Positions 11,069-20,165 of a stretch of 64,000 nt of DNA are shown here, in pieces. The position numbers and the translations under genes were made by a program. The DNA comes from Micrococcales bacterium 72-143 (GTDB taxonomy: Bacteria > Actinomycetota > Actinomycetes > Actinomycetales > Microbacteriaceae): assembly GCA_001898835.1 (NCBI GenBank), contig MKVM01000001.1:1234466-1298465 (forward strand), read 5' to 3'. Position 1 is the first letter of the stretch. Every line of letters begins with the position of its first letter. The notes beneath the pieces were generated by a model. The model made no database searches. It was not told where the DNA came from and worked only from the letters and a program-made list of their open reading frames with translations.

Positions 11069-12844
11069 TCAGGTGGCGGGGAGCAGCATCCGCAGGACGC
11101 TCGCGCGGCGGGCGCGGCGGATGACGACGCGGCTCGCGAGCATGCTGAGGGCGCCGAAGGCGGCGAGCCCGAGGGCGGAGGCGACCGCGAGCCCCGCGTC
11201 GCCGCCCGCGACGATCTGCTGAAGCCCGGTCGTCGCCCAGCCGAGCGGCATGAGCTGCCCGAGCCACGCGAACGGACCGGCGAGCGCCTGCGAGGGCAGG
11301 ATGCCGCCCACGGAGGCCACCTGCACCGAGAGCAGCAGGAGCGAGATCACGAGGCCCGCGCGACCGAGGCCGACGGTCAGGAGCTGATGGAAGGCCGTGA
11401 AGGCGAGCGCAGCGACCAGGGCGAGGCCGAGCGTGGCCGGCAGCAGGGCCCAGGAGACGCCCGCGACGAGGTGCATGAGCAGCACGAGCAGGACGGCCTG
11501 GACGGCGGCGACCGCGCCGGCGCGCACCCCCTCCGAGCCGAGCACGCGGCTCGACCCCGCGGTGGAGGCGAGCACCCGGCGGCTGAGCCGCGGCAGCACG
11601 AGGAAGATCGCGAGCGCCCCCACCCAGAGTCCGAGCGGCACGAAGTAGGTGCCGATGACCTGGCCGAGCTGCGTGACCGCGTTCTCGGTCGAGACCTCGA
11701 GGCCGACCGGATCGGCGGCGACGGCCGCCGCATCCGAGCCGTCGGTGCCGGATGCGCCGCTCAGCCGGCCGGCGCCCTCCCGCAGGCCGGTCGCGAGCTC
11801 GGACGCACCCGTGGAGAGCTGCCCGGTCCCGTCCGCGAGGCCCTGCGCGCCCGAGGCGATGGCGCCGCCGTTCGCGGCGAGCTGCGACGCGCCTGATGCG
11901 CTCTGCGCGATGCCGGACTGGATTCCGTCGATCCCGCTCGCGACGCCGGCGGCGAGCTGCGAGCCACCTGCCGCGGTCTCGCTGAGCCTCTGCGAGAGCA
12001 CCTGCAGGGTGCCGAGCGCGACCGGATCCGTGGGGTCGGCCGCCAGCGCGGCGGTCTGCGCGGCGATCCCCGCGGACAGCTGCGAGATGCCTCCCGTGTA
12101 CTGCGCGACGTTGGCGGAGATCGCGTCGAGCTGCGCGGCGCCCGCGTTGAGCTTCCCGAGCCCGGACGCGAGCTTCGAGACCCCGCCCGTGTACTGGACC
12201 ACGCCGTCCGCGTACTGCTGCGCACCGGATGCCGCCTGCGACGCGCCGTCGGAGAGCCGCTGGGCGCCGTCGGCCGCCTGCGTGAACGCCTCGCCGACCG
12301 CGCCGAACTGCGTGTAGAGCCCTGAGATGTACTGCTTCGTGAGCTCGGAGCCGAAGGCGCGCACCATGCCGTCGCCGAGCGACTGCGCGACGCTGCCGGC
12401 GAGGTAGGAGTGGGCGTCGTCGGTCTTCAGCGACAGCTGCGCCTGCACGGGGTCGGGGCTGGAGAGCGACACGACCGACTCGGAGAAGTCGGAGGGGATG
12501 GTGAGCACCGCGTAGACCTCGCCGGACGCGAGCTTGTCGGCCGCCTCGGCGGCGTTGGAGAGCTGCCAGTCCATGCCGGGCGAGTCGGAGCCGGTGAGTT
12601 CCGTCACCAGCAGGCGCCCGGCGAGCACCGGTGTCTGGGTGCCGTCGTCGGCGGTCCGGGTGACCATCTGGTCCTCGTTGACGATCGCCGCGGGGATGCG
12701 GTCGATCCCGTCGCCCGTGTCGCTCAGCGCTGCCATCGTCAGGCCGGCGAAGGCGAGAGGCACGGCCGCGGCGCCGACGATCGCGAGCACGCGCGCAAGG
12801 CGCCGGCGCGGACGCGGGGCCGCCAGGAGGTCGTCGGTTCTCAT
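11069..12844 (-). CDS. YhgE/Pip-type membrane protein (ABC-2-like)
   Basis: 591 aa. One membrane segment near residues 20-42, then a long extracytoplasmic region with Ala/Gly/Ser-rich heptad-like helices (ADGAQRLSDGASQAASGAQQ, repeated variants), then about five membrane segments from residue 390 on. This is the YhgE/Pip (phage-infection-protein) layout. ATG 12844 overlaps the MMPL stop (ATGA), so it is the third gene of TetR-MMPL-YhgE. It probably works with the MMPL pump in export of a lipid or amphiphile; the substrate is unknown. Confidence 0.85.
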   Translation of the reverse strand: MRTDDLLAAPRPRRRLARVLAIVGAAAVPLAFAGLTMAALSDTGDGIDRIPAAIVNEDQMVTRTADDGTQTPVLAGRLLVTELTGSDSPGMDWQLSNAAEAADKLASGEVYAVLTIPSDFSESVVSLSSPDPVQAQLSLKTDDAHSYLAGSVAQSLGDGMVRAFGSELTKQYISGLYTQFGAVGEAFTQAADGAQRLSDGASQAASGAQQYADGVVQYTGGVSKLASGLGKLNAGAAQLDAISANVAQYTGGISQLSAGIAAQTAALAADPTDPVALGTLQVLSQRLSETAAGGSQLAAGVASGIDGIQSGIAQSASGASQLAANGGAIASGAQGLADGTGQLSTGASELATGLREGAGRLSGASGTDGSDAAAVAADPVGLEVSTENAVTQLGQVIGTYFVPLGLWVGALAIFLVLPRLSRRVLASTAGSSRVLGSEGVRAGAVAAVQAVLLVLLMHLVAGVSWALLPATLGLALVAALAFTAFHQLLTVGLGRAGLVISLLLLSVQVASVGGILPSQALAGPFAWLGQLMPLGWATTGLQQIVAGGDAGLAVASALGLAAFGALSMLASRVVIRRARRASVLRMLLPAT

Positions 12845-15762
12845 CGGATGGCTCCTTCGGTGAGGTCGGCGGGTCGGAAGTGGCCGACCGGGCGGGAGAG
12901 GAGGGGCGGGGCGACGCGGTCCGCGTCGCGGGCGCCCACGACGACGGTGACGGCCGCGGGCGTCAGGGCGTCGACGGCCGCGAGGAACGCCGACCCCCCG
13001 TCGTCGCCGGGCAGCGGGTCGACCGAGTCGAGCACGACGACCGGGGTGCGCTCGGAGAGCGCGATTCCGAGCGTCGCGATCGCGCGCTCCACGGGCGGCA
13101 GCGCGGCGAGGGTCGTGTTCCAGCCGATCGGCACGGCCGAGCCGGATGCGCCGACGACGTCGTGGATGCGGGCCACCCACGCGCGGGCGCGGCGGCGGGC
13201 CGTGAAGGTGCGGTACCAGCGGCCGGTGAGGCGCAGGCGCTCCGCGAGCAGCTCGCCGAGCGGCAGATCCCCCTCGCGGGCGGCGCCGCCGACATCCGCG
13301 AAGGAGACGCGGCGGGCGACCTGGGCGGCCTCGCTCGGCAGCGGGCGCCCGGCCACCTGAGCGCGCCCCGCGGCCGCCGGGAGGCGTCCCGCGACGGTCG
13401 CGGCCAGCATCCGCCGCCGCGCCGCGTCGCCGCCGACGAGGGCGACGGACCCCGCGGGCACGCGGCCGTCGTACGGCCCGATGCGGCTTTCGCCGACCCC
13501 GCCGGCGAGGGCCTCGAGCGTGATGGCGTCGCCGCCCGCGACGCGCGCCCGTGCCCAGGCGAGGTCGTCGAGGTGGGCGCGCAGCCCCTCGCCCTCGACG
13601 TCGACGTTCGGCAGGATGCGGTCGAGCCACCTCGGCAGGTACCAGGCGTGCCGCCCGAAGAGCGCCATCACGGCGGGCACGAGGGTCATCCGGATGAGGA
13701 ACGCGTCGATCGCGACACCCGCCGCGAGCCCGAGCGCGATGACCTTGATCGTGGCCGCACCCTCGGGCACGAAGGCCGCGAAGACGAAGAACATGATGAG
13801 GGCGGCGGCCGTCACGACCCGCGCCGCGCCGGCGAAGCCCCGGCGGATGGCCTGCTTCGGCGTCGCACCGTGCACGTGGGCCTCGCGCATGCCCGAGACG
13901 AGGAACACCTCGTAGTCCATGGCCAGGCCGAACAGGATCGCCATGAGCAGGATCGGCATGAAGCTGAGGATGGGACCCGGCACGACGTGGAGCGCCTCCG
14001 CGCCCCAGCCCCACTGGAACACCGCGACGACGACGCCGAAGGAGGCGAGCACGCTCAGCAGGTAGCCGAGCGCCGCCTTGATCGGCACCACGATCGACCG
14101 GAACACCATCATGAGCAGCACGATCGACAGGCCGACGACGACGAGGCCGAAGGGCAGCAGCGCCTGGTCGAGTCGCGCGGAGACGTCGATCGCGACGGCC
14201 GTCGACCCGGTCACGGCGATCGGGGTGTCGTACTCCTTCTCGATCGTGGGCGCGAGCTCGCGGATGTGCTCGACGAGCGCCGTGGTCTCGGGGTCGGACG
14301 GACCCGTCGTGGGGATCACCTGGATGATGGCGGTGTCGACCGTCGGGTTGGGGATCGGGGTGCCGACGGATGCGACGCCCGGCACCTTCGCGAGCTCGGC
14401 GGCGATCGCGTCGAGGTCGTCGAGCACGTCGGTGGTCTGGGTGATGTCGACCGTCACGACGAGCGGGCCGTTGCGTCCGGGCCCGAAGGCGTCCGCGACG
14501 AGGTCGTAGGCGCGCCGGGAGGTCTCCTCCTCGGAGTACGAGCCGCCGTCGGGCAGTGCGAGGGCGAGCTGGGTCGCCGGGACCGCCGCGACGCCGAGCA
14601 GCGCGACGACGCCGAGGATGAAGGCGACGGGCGCCTTGAGCACGAGGTCGACCCAGCGCTCGCCGAGCGTCCTGCGGCGCGCGGGTGCGGCATCCGTGCC
14701 CTCGCCCTCGGGGGCGTCGTCGTGGGCGCGGGCGCGCAGGGCGGTGCGCGATCCGGGCTTCGGGGCGAGGCGCCCCTTCAGGAGGCCCATGATCGCGGGC
14801 AGCAGGGTGATGGCGGCGAGCATGGCCATGAGCACGGCGAACGCGGCCGTGACACCCATCCAGCCGAGGAAGGGGATGCCGACGATGAGCAGCCCGACGA
14901 GGGCGATCATGACCGTGACGCCCGCGAACACAACGGAGCCCCCCGCGGTCGCGACGGAGGTGGCGGCGGACTCCTCGGGGTCCGTGCCGTGGGCGAGCTG
15001 GTTCCTGTGCCGCGACAGGATGAAGAGGGCGTAGTCGATGCCGACCGCGAGCCCGATCATGAGGGCGAGCATGGGCGTCGTGGTCGAGAGCGTCGTGAAG
15101 GCGGCGAGCCCCAGGATGCCGCCCATCGAGACCCCGAGCGCGAGGAGCGCCGAGAGCAGCGGCAGGCCCGCGGCGAGCAGCGAGCCGAAGGTGATGACGA
15201 GCACGAGGGCCGCGAACAGCACGCCGATGACCTCGATGATCGAGAGGCCGAAGTGGAAGGCCTGGAACACCTGGCCGCCGTACTCGACCTGGACCGTGTC
15301 CGAGGCGAGCGTGTCGCCGAGCTTCTGCACGGCGGCGAGGGTGTCGTCGGTGACCTCCTCGCTCGACCCGGCGAACTGCACCTGGACGACCGCGGTCATG
15401 CCGTCGTCGCTGATCGCGTCGGTCGCGTACTCGCTGAACGGCGACACGGCGTTCTCGACGCCGTCGACGTCGCCGAGCTCGGCGGCGACGCGCTCGATGC
15501 CGTCCTTCATCGACGCGATGGAGGCATCCGTGGAGTGCACGACGAGCTGCGCGCTCGCCCCAGAGGTCTGCGGGAAGACTGCGGCCAGGCGATCGATCGC
15601 CTGCTGCGACTCTGTGCCAGGAATCTTGAACGAGTCCTGCATCGTGCCGCCGAGCGCGAGACCGCCGGCCACGGCGCCCGCCGCGACGAGGAGCCAGGCG
15701 ACGATGACGGGGATCGCCCGCCGGTAGGCGAAGCGCCCGATGCGGGAGAGCAGGATGGCCAT
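12841..15762 (-). CDS. MMPL/RND-family transporter fused to a degenerate ABC-ATPase domain
   Basis: 973 aa. Residues 1-715 are a standard MmpL-type RND exporter: N-terminal membrane helix, two periplasmic porter loops and two six-helix bundles with 'GLAVGIDYALFILSRHR' and 'GLAMDYEVFLVSGMREA' at the equivalent proton-relay helices. Residues about 720-973 read like an ABC-transporter nucleotide-binding domain that has lost its catalytic motifs: VALVGGDAARRRML where a Walker A should be, ALPPVERAIATLGIAL in the signature-helix position, then TPVVVLDSVDPL as a Walker-B-like strand. The lysine and the LSGGQ are absent, so it is probably a regulatory or vestigial domain. First structural gene after the TetR gene. 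Confidence 0.9.
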   Translation of the reverse strand: MAILLSRIGRFAYRRAIPVIVAWLLVAAGAVAGGLALGGTMQDSFKIPGTESQQAIDRLAAVFPQTSGASAQLVVHSTDASIASMKDGIERVAAELGDVDGVENAVSPFSEYATDAISDDGMTAVVQVQFAGSSEEVTDDTLAAVQKLGDTLASDTVQVEYGGQVFQAFHFGLSIIEVIGVLFAALVLVITFGSLLAAGLPLLSALLALGVSMGGILGLAAFTTLSTTTPMLALMIGLAVGIDYALFILSRHRNQLAHGTDPEESAATSVATAGGSVVFAGVTVMIALVGLLIVGIPFLGWMGVTAAFAVLMAMLAAITLLPAIMGLLKGRLAPKPGSRTALRARAHDDAPEGEGTDAAPARRRTLGERWVDLVLKAPVAFILGVVALLGVAAVPATQLALALPDGGSYSEEETSRRAYDLVADAFGPGRNGPLVVTVDITQTTDVLDDLDAIAAELAKVPGVASVGTPIPNPTVDTAIIQVIPTTGPSDPETTALVEHIRELAPTIEKEYDTPIAVTGSTAVAIDVSARLDQALLPFGLVVVGLSIVLLMMVFRSIVVPIKAALGYLLSVLASFGVVVAVFQWGWGAEALHVVPGPILSFMPILLMAILFGLAMDYEVFLVSGMREAHVHGATPKQAIRRGFAGAARVVTAAALIMFFVFAAFVPEGAATIKVIALGLAAGVAIDAFLIRMTLVPAVMALFGRHAWYLPRWLDRILPNVDVEGEGLRAHLDDLAWARARVAGGDAITLEALAGGVGESRIGPYDGRVPAGSVALVGGDAARRRMLAATVAGRLPAAAGRAQVAGRPLPSEAAQVARRVSFADVGGAAREGDLPLGELLAERLRLTGRWYRTFTARRRARAWVARIHDVVGASGSAVPIGWNTTLAALPPVERAIATLGIALSERTPVVVLDSVDPLPGDDGGSAFLAAVDALTPAAVTVVVGARDADRVAPPLLSRPVGHFRPADLTEGAIR

Positions 15763-15771
15763 GCCGGGCTC

Positions 15772-16323
15772 CTAGGCGGGGGTGACGGAGGCGAGCAGCT
15801 CGCCGAGGATGCGGATGAGGGAGTCGCGCAGCTGCGTGTCGTCCGGTGCGGCCTGGACGCCGTAGCTGCCGGCCTGCGCGAGGAGGTAGGCGGCGCCGCC
15901 GAGGGCGACGGCGAACCGCACCTGGTCGTCGACCGTCTGCTGCGGTCGCGCCTCGGCGATCTCGCGGATGAGCACCTGAGCTCGGGCGACGACGGGCACG
16001 TCGATGAGGGCGCCCGACTGCGTGATGAAGATCTGGGCGGCAAGGCGGTGCTCGAGCAGCAGGTCGACGAACCGGACGAGGAAGTCACGACGCTCCTCGT
16101 CGGTGCCCGAGAGCTGCACGGTGCGCGGGAGGATCGCCCCGATCTGCTCGATCGCCGGACTCAGGGCTGCGTCGAGCAGCGCTTCCTTCGAGGTGTAGTG
16201 GTAGAGCACGCTCGCCTTGGAGACCCCCGCGCGGTCGGCGATCGCCTGGATCGAGGTGCCGAGGTAGCCCGCGGAGGCGAACTCCCGGAGGGCGGCGTCA
16301 CGGAGCTCGGATGCTGTGGTCAC
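15772..16323 (-). CDS. TetR-family transcriptional repressor of the efflux operon
   Basis: 183 aa. N-terminal helix-turn-helix (AALREFASAGYLGTSIQAIADRAGVSKASVLYHY) and a ligand-binding C-terminal domain. It lies 9 bp upstream of the MMPL gene and reads with it. Two copies of a perfect palindrome precede its GTG start, so autoregulation and control of the transporter operon are likely. Confidence 0.93.
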   Translation of the reverse strand: MTTASELRDAALREFASAGYLGTSIQAIADRAGVSKASVLYHYTSKEALLDAALSPAIEQIGAILPRTVQLSGTDEERRDFLVRFVDLLLEHRLAAQIFITQSGALIDVPVVARAQVLIREIAEARPQQTVDDQVRFAVALGGAAYLLAQAGSYGVQAAPDDTQLRDSLIRILGELLASVTPA

Positions 16324-16337
16324 CTCCCGACGCTAAC

Positions 16338-16370
16338 TGACCGATCGGTCAAATCCTGACCGATCGGTCA
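16338..16370. promoter_or_regulatory. Tandem TetR operators
   Basis: TGACCGATCGGTCA occurs twice, 16338-16351 and 16357-16370, each a perfect 14-bp palindrome, centres 19 bp apart. The first lies 15 bp upstream of the TetR gene start. This is the classic form of a TetR-family site for two dimers. Confidence 0.85.
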
Positions 16371-16488
16371 AACTTGCAGGCGATGTTCAGCCAATACGCA
16401 CCCGGCCGCCGGAACGCAACCCCCGGCATCCGGTGGACATCCCCCGCGGCACCCGGGGTAGCGTGGTCGGAGGCCGAAGGAGGGTCCC

Positions 16489-16677
16489 GTGCGCAAGTTC
16501 ATCTTCAACACGAGCGTTCTCAGCTCGCTCTTCGGCGCCGTCGGCGTGGTCCAGGCCACCCGCAGGGGACCGCGCGACTGGCGCCTCATCCTCATGTGGG
16601 TCGGCTGGGCGTGCTCGGTCGCGATCGCCGTCGGCACGGTGGTCGAGGAGTCGAAGAACAAGGAACTGGAGTGGTGA
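16489..16677 (+). CDS. Small membrane protein, unknown function
   Basis: 62 aa from GTG 16489, which has a strong AAGGAGGG site 6 bases upstream. One hydrophobic stretch (LILMWVGWACSVAIAVGTVV) after a basic segment (ATRRGPRDWR), then a charged end. Its stop overlaps the start of the next gene. No family recognised. Confidence 0.7.
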   Translation: MRKFIFNTSVLSSLFGAVGVVQATRRGPRDWRLILMWVGWACSVAIAVGTVVEESKNKELEW

Positions 16678-17213
16678 TGTACGGATTCGGACACGGTTTC
16701 GGGGGCTTCTTCGGCTTCCTGGGCGCGATCGCGCAGGTCATCGGCGGACTCGTCATCGCGGGCGTGCTCGTCGGCGTGACGGTGCTGCTCGTGCGCTTCC
16801 TGCTCGTCGCGACCAAGGCCGCGCAGCTCTACGTCGACCGCCATGGGCCCGAGAAGCCGACGCCGAGCACGCGCTCCTACAGGCCCGAGCCCCCGGCCCC
16901 CGCGCCCGCCGCGGCGACCCCCGCCCCGGCCCCGGCGGCTCCGACCCCGGCCCCCGCGCCTGCGAACCCCGAGGCGGCCGAGGCGAAGGCCGCCGAGACC
17001 CCGGCGCCGAAGCCCGCGGTGTCGCACGCCTCCGCGGCCTCCACCACGGTGCTGCCGGATGCGAAACCGCCCGTGTCGAAGGTCTCCGCCGCGAAGACGC
17101 CCGCAGCAGCCCCGAAGGCGCCGGCCGCACCCAAGGCCGCAGCCCCGAAGGCGGCAGCCGCACCCAAGGCCGCGCCCAAGCCGCGCACCCCCCGGACGCC
17201 GCCGGCCAGCTGA
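16677..17213 (+). CDS. Membrane protein with long Ala/Pro-rich tail
   Basis: 178 aa. A Gly/Phe-rich start (MYGFGHGFGGFFGFLG), one or two membrane helices to about residue 45, then an Ala/Pro/Lys low-complexity cytoplasmic or wall-spanning tail (APKAPAAPKAAAPK-type repeats). The ATG shares bases with the previous stop (TGATG). Unknown function; PA-rich tails of this type are common in actinobacterial envelope proteins. Confidence 0.7.
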   Translation: MYGFGHGFGGFFGFLGAIAQVIGGLVIAGVLVGVTVLLVRFLLVATKAAQLYVDRHGPEKPTPSTRSYRPEPPAPAPAAATPAPAPAAPTPAPAPANPEAAEAKAAETPAPKPAVSHASAASTTVLPDAKPPVSKVSAAKTPAAAPKAPAAPKAAAPKAAAAPKAAPKPRTPRTPPAS

Positions 17214-17295
17214 CCCCGGCATCCGCCGACCGGTCGGTTCTCGGCACCATTCGGCTGTCGTGAGACCGGAAACCGCCCGGTCGACGAACGGAGGC

Positions 17296-18015
17296 TCAGG
17301 CGAGGAAGCCGCGCAGCAGCGCGGCGGAGCCCTCCAGGTGCTCGCGCATGGCCTCCTCCGCGCTCGCGCCGTCGCCCGCGAGGATCGCGAGCACGATCGC
17401 CTCGTGCTGGCGATTCGAGTGCTCGATGTTGCGGGCGAGCAGCGGGAAGCTGTCGAGCAGCTCGTTGACACGCGTGCGGTTGTCGGCGATGAGCGCCACG
17501 AGCGAGGGGATGCCGGCGAGCTCCGCGACGCCCAGGTGCAGTCGCGAGTCGAGGCGGCGGTAGTCCTCGGGGGATGCCGCCTGCACCTCCGCGAGACGCG
17601 TCCAGAGACTCGCACGCTGGGCGGCGCCCAGCTCCCGCTCGGCGGCGAGCCGCGCAGCGCTGCGCTCGAGCACCTCGCGCAGCCCGACCAGGTCGTCCAG
17701 CTCGCCCGGCTCCGGCGGCGTCGTGATGCCCGCCACGGGCAGCGGGTTCGCCACGAAGGTGCCGCCGTACCGGCCGCGCTTCGCGGTCAGGTAGCCGGCA
17801 TCCGAGAGCTCCTTGATCGCCTCGCGCACGGTGTCGCGGCTGACCGAGAAGCGCAGCGCGAGCTCCCGCTCGGAGGGCAGCGCACCGCCCGGTGCGACGA
17901 CGCCCAGGCGGATCGTCTGCATGAGCCTCGACACCGTGTCCTCGAGCGAGTTGCCGGAGCGCACGGGCCGGAACACGAGCTCGTGGACGAGCGACTCCTC
18001 ATCCATGTCGACCAT
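17296..18015 (-). CDS. GntR/FadR-family regulator, duplicate copy
   Basis: 239 aa. Winged-helix N-terminus (ALPSERELALRFSVSRDTVREAIKELSDAGYLTAKRGRYGGTF) and an FCD ligand domain (DDLVGLREVLERSAARL, RRLDSRLHLGVAELAG, HEAIVLAILAGD). It aligns almost end to end with the regulator at 19269-19982. On the far side of its start lies a decayed copy of the same SDR 3' end that precedes the other copy, so this is a segmental duplicate. Confidence 0.92.
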   Translation of the reverse strand: MVDMDEESLVHELVFRPVRSGNSLEDTVSRLMQTIRLGVVAPGGALPSERELALRFSVSRDTVREAIKELSDAGYLTAKRGRYGGTFVANPLPVAGITTPPEPGELDDLVGLREVLERSAARLAAERELGAAQRASLWTRLAEVQAASPEDYRRLDSRLHLGVAELAGIPSLVALIADNRTRVNELLDSFPLLARNIEHSNRQHEAIVLAILAGDGASAEEAMREHLEGSAALLRGFLA

Positions 18016-18109
18016 TCGCGACGCCCTTCGGTATGCGCACTCGGGTTCCGGCGCGACCGCGCTCGTGCCGGAACCCGGCGCAGCGCGGCGGATCTCCGCC
18101 GTGCCAAAA

Positions 18110-18273
18110 CTACAGCGGCGTCACGTACGCCGCCGAGATACGCCCGTCGACGAGGAAGGCGGACGCCGTGATGAAGCTCGCATCGTCGCTCGCGAGGACG
18201 GCGACGGCGGCGGCTCCTCCGGCTCCGCGAGGCGTCCCAGCGGCACGTGCACGAGCCGACGGGCGGCGCGAGA
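18110..18273 (-). pseudogene. Fragment of a short-chain dehydrogenase gene (3' end only)
   Basis: Matches the last 55 or so codons of the SDR at 20166-20945. 'RAARRLVHVPLGRLAEPEE' is in one frame and 'LASDDASFITASAFLVDGRISAAYVTPL' in another, so a frameshift separates them; 5' sequence is missing. It is the truncated partner of the duplicated GntR gene. Confidence 0.8.
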
Positions 18274-18463
18274 CGACGGCACCGAAGACGACCCCCGGCG
18301 CGAAGCCGGCATCCGCCGTCTGACGCGGGTGACGGTCGCCCGGCGGGTGACCGCGAATCCCGCTTGCCACTAGGCTCGGTATCAGCAGCACGACCCGAGC
18401 ATTCCGCGCTGCGACGCACTCGTATCCATCGGTTCACCCTTGACGACGCCCCGAAGGACGCCC

Positions 18464-19222
18464 ATGCGACGCCGCAGCATCATCCTCACCACCACCGCGC
18501 TCACGATCGGTGCTCTCGCCGTTGCCGCGCCCGCCCACGCGGACGTGGTGACGCACGTCGAGGTGACGGACGCGACGGTGGTGCACGTCACCACCGAGAA
18601 CTTCATCCACGGCGACTACACCCCGTGGGCGCCCGAGGGCCCGGCGACGTTCCCCAGCTCCGTCGACTGGGATGCCGTCGACCAGTACGCCCTCCAGGGC
18701 TACGCGCCCGTGCTTCCCGCACTCGCCGCGGGGTGCACCCGCACCGTCGACACCCTCACCCTGAGCTTCGCGACCGCCGGCGGCCAGGCGCAGACCGGCT
18801 TCTATGTCGGCGTGCCCGCCGCGGGTGTCGACGGCGCGACCGCCGAGTTCACGGGCGAGGGTACGCTCATAACGCGCGAGATTCCCAACGACTCAAGCCG
18901 CAGATGGTTCGCCGTGGCGCCCGTCGACGGGGCGGCGGTCGGGACCATCACATTGTCGATTCCCGAGACGAGCGACGCTGAGACCTTCCTCGGTTTCATC
19001 GGGTTCGAGAGAGGGGACGGCTCGACCATCCAGAGCATCTCCTTCGGAACCACGGTCACCTGCCCCGACCCGGCCGTCGCGCCCGCGGCACCGGAGCTCG
19101 CCGCGACCGGCGTCGATCAGGCCACCGCCGTGCTCGCGGTGTCCGTCGGGGGCGGCGCGGTCATGCTCGGCATCGTGCTGATGGTCGCGACACGCGCCCG
19201 TCGCCGCGACTCGGCGAACTGA
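18464..19222 (+). CDS. Secreted cell-wall-anchored protein with LAXTG sorting signal
   Basis: 252 aa. Signal peptide MRRRSIILTTTALTIGALAV..APAHA, then a beta-rich domain of no recognised family with one disulfide-compatible pair (GCTRTV..., VTCPDP). It ends in LAATG followed by a hydrophobic helix and RARRR, the class E sortase signal. ATG 18464 was chosen (GAAGGACG just upstream); a TTG at 18440 is also open. It lies between the two copies of the GntR/SDR duplication. Confidence 0.75.
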   Translation: MRRRSIILTTTALTIGALAVAAPAHADVVTHVEVTDATVVHVTTENFIHGDYTPWAPEGPATFPSSVDWDAVDQYALQGYAPVLPALAAGCTRTVDTLTLSFATAGGQAQTGFYVGVPAAGVDGATAEFTGEGTLITREIPNDSSRRWFAVAPVDGAAVGTITLSIPETSDAETFLGFIGFERGDGSTIQSISFGTTVTCPDPAVAPAAPELAATGVDQATAVLAVSVGGGAVMLGIVLMVATRARRRDSAN

Positions 19223-19268
19223 CGCGACGGCGGTCTCGAGGATCGCGCGGCCACGCGTCTCGAGGCTC

Positions 19269-19982
19269 CTACGCCAGGAAGCCGCGCAACAGCGCCGCCG
19301 AACCCTCGAGGTGCTCGCGCATCGACTCCTCTGCGCCCGCCTCGTTGCCCGCGAGGATCGCCAGAACGATCGCCTCGTGCTGACGGTTCGAGTGCCCGAT
19401 GTTGCGCGCGAGCAACGGGAAGCTGTCGAGTAGCTCGTTGATGCGGGTGCGGTTGTCGGCGATGAGGCCGACGAGCGACGGGACGCCCGCGAGCTCCGCG
19501 ATCGAGAGGTGCAGACGCGAGTCGAGGCGACGGTAGTCGGCGGGCGATGCGGCCTGCACCTCGGTTAGGCGCGTCCAGAGCTCAGCGCGGGCGCCCGATC
19601 CCAGCTCACGTCCCGCGGCGAGTCGCGACGCGCTGCCCTCCAGCACCTCCCGCAGGCCGATCAGATCGTCGAGCTCGCCGGGCCCCGGCGGCACCACCTC
19701 GCCTCCGGCGGGCAGCGGATCCGCCACGAAGGTACCCCCGTAGCGTCCGCGTCGTGCGGTCAGGTACCCCGCATCCGAGAGCTCCTTGATGGCCTCGCGC
19801 ACGGTGTCACGACTCACCGAGAAGCGCACGGCGAGCGCGCGCTCGGGCGGCAGCGCCCCGCCGGGCGCCACGACGCCGAGCCGGATGGTCTGGATGAGCC
19901 GCGACACCGTGTCCTCGAGCGAGTTGCCCGACCTCACCGGGCGGAACACCAGCTCGCGGACGAGGGATCCTTCATCCATCAC
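19269..19982 (-). CDS. GntR/FadR-family regulator of the amine-utilisation cluster
   Basis: 237 aa, same architecture as its paralog at 17296. It lies downstream of the SDR-ALDH-PuuD-GS gene row on the same strand, separated from SDR by 183 bp that contain a 77-bp inverted-repeat element. Likely responds to a catabolite of the amine or gamma-glutamyl pathway; the effector is unknown. Confidence 0.92.
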   Translation of the reverse strand: MMDEGSLVRELVFRPVRSGNSLEDTVSRLIQTIRLGVVAPGGALPPERALAVRFSVSRDTVREAIKELSDAGYLTARRGRYGGTFVADPLPAGGEVVPPGPGELDDLIGLREVLEGSASRLAAGRELGSGARAELWTRLTEVQAASPADYRRLDSRLHLSIAELAGVPSLVGLIADNRTRINELLDSFPLLARNIGHSNRQHEAIVLAILAGNEAGAEESMREHLEGSAALLRGFLA

Positions 19983-20005
19983 CCGCCCCCTCCCGGCCCC
20001 GTCGT

Positions 20006-20082
20006 GCTTCGCAGCTCAGGAGATCTCGCCCCGAAGACGTGGTGGAGCCCGGCAGTCGGCCGTTGCTCCTGAGTTGCGAAGC
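20006..20082. repeat. 77-bp inverted-repeat element
   Basis: 17-bp arms GCTTCGCAGCTCAGGAG / CTCCTGAGTTGCGAAGC with one mismatch and 43 bp between. The inner edge of each arm (CAGGAG-AT) and the interior 'GAAGACGTGGTGGAG' resemble the two 80-bp elements near 10.8 kb, so these may be one family. Confidence 0.55.
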
Positions 20083-20165
20083 TGCTGCGGGCGCACTCAC
20101 CGCCGAGAACCGCAGCCCATCCATCACATCCGGCGCAGCGCAGCGGATTATCGCCGCGCCAAGAA

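Noticed and set aside
12880-16359. 1159-aa open frame opposite the MMPL gene
   Set aside because: Low-complexity Arg/Asp/Gly composition and no motif; it covers MMPL, TetR and even the operator region.
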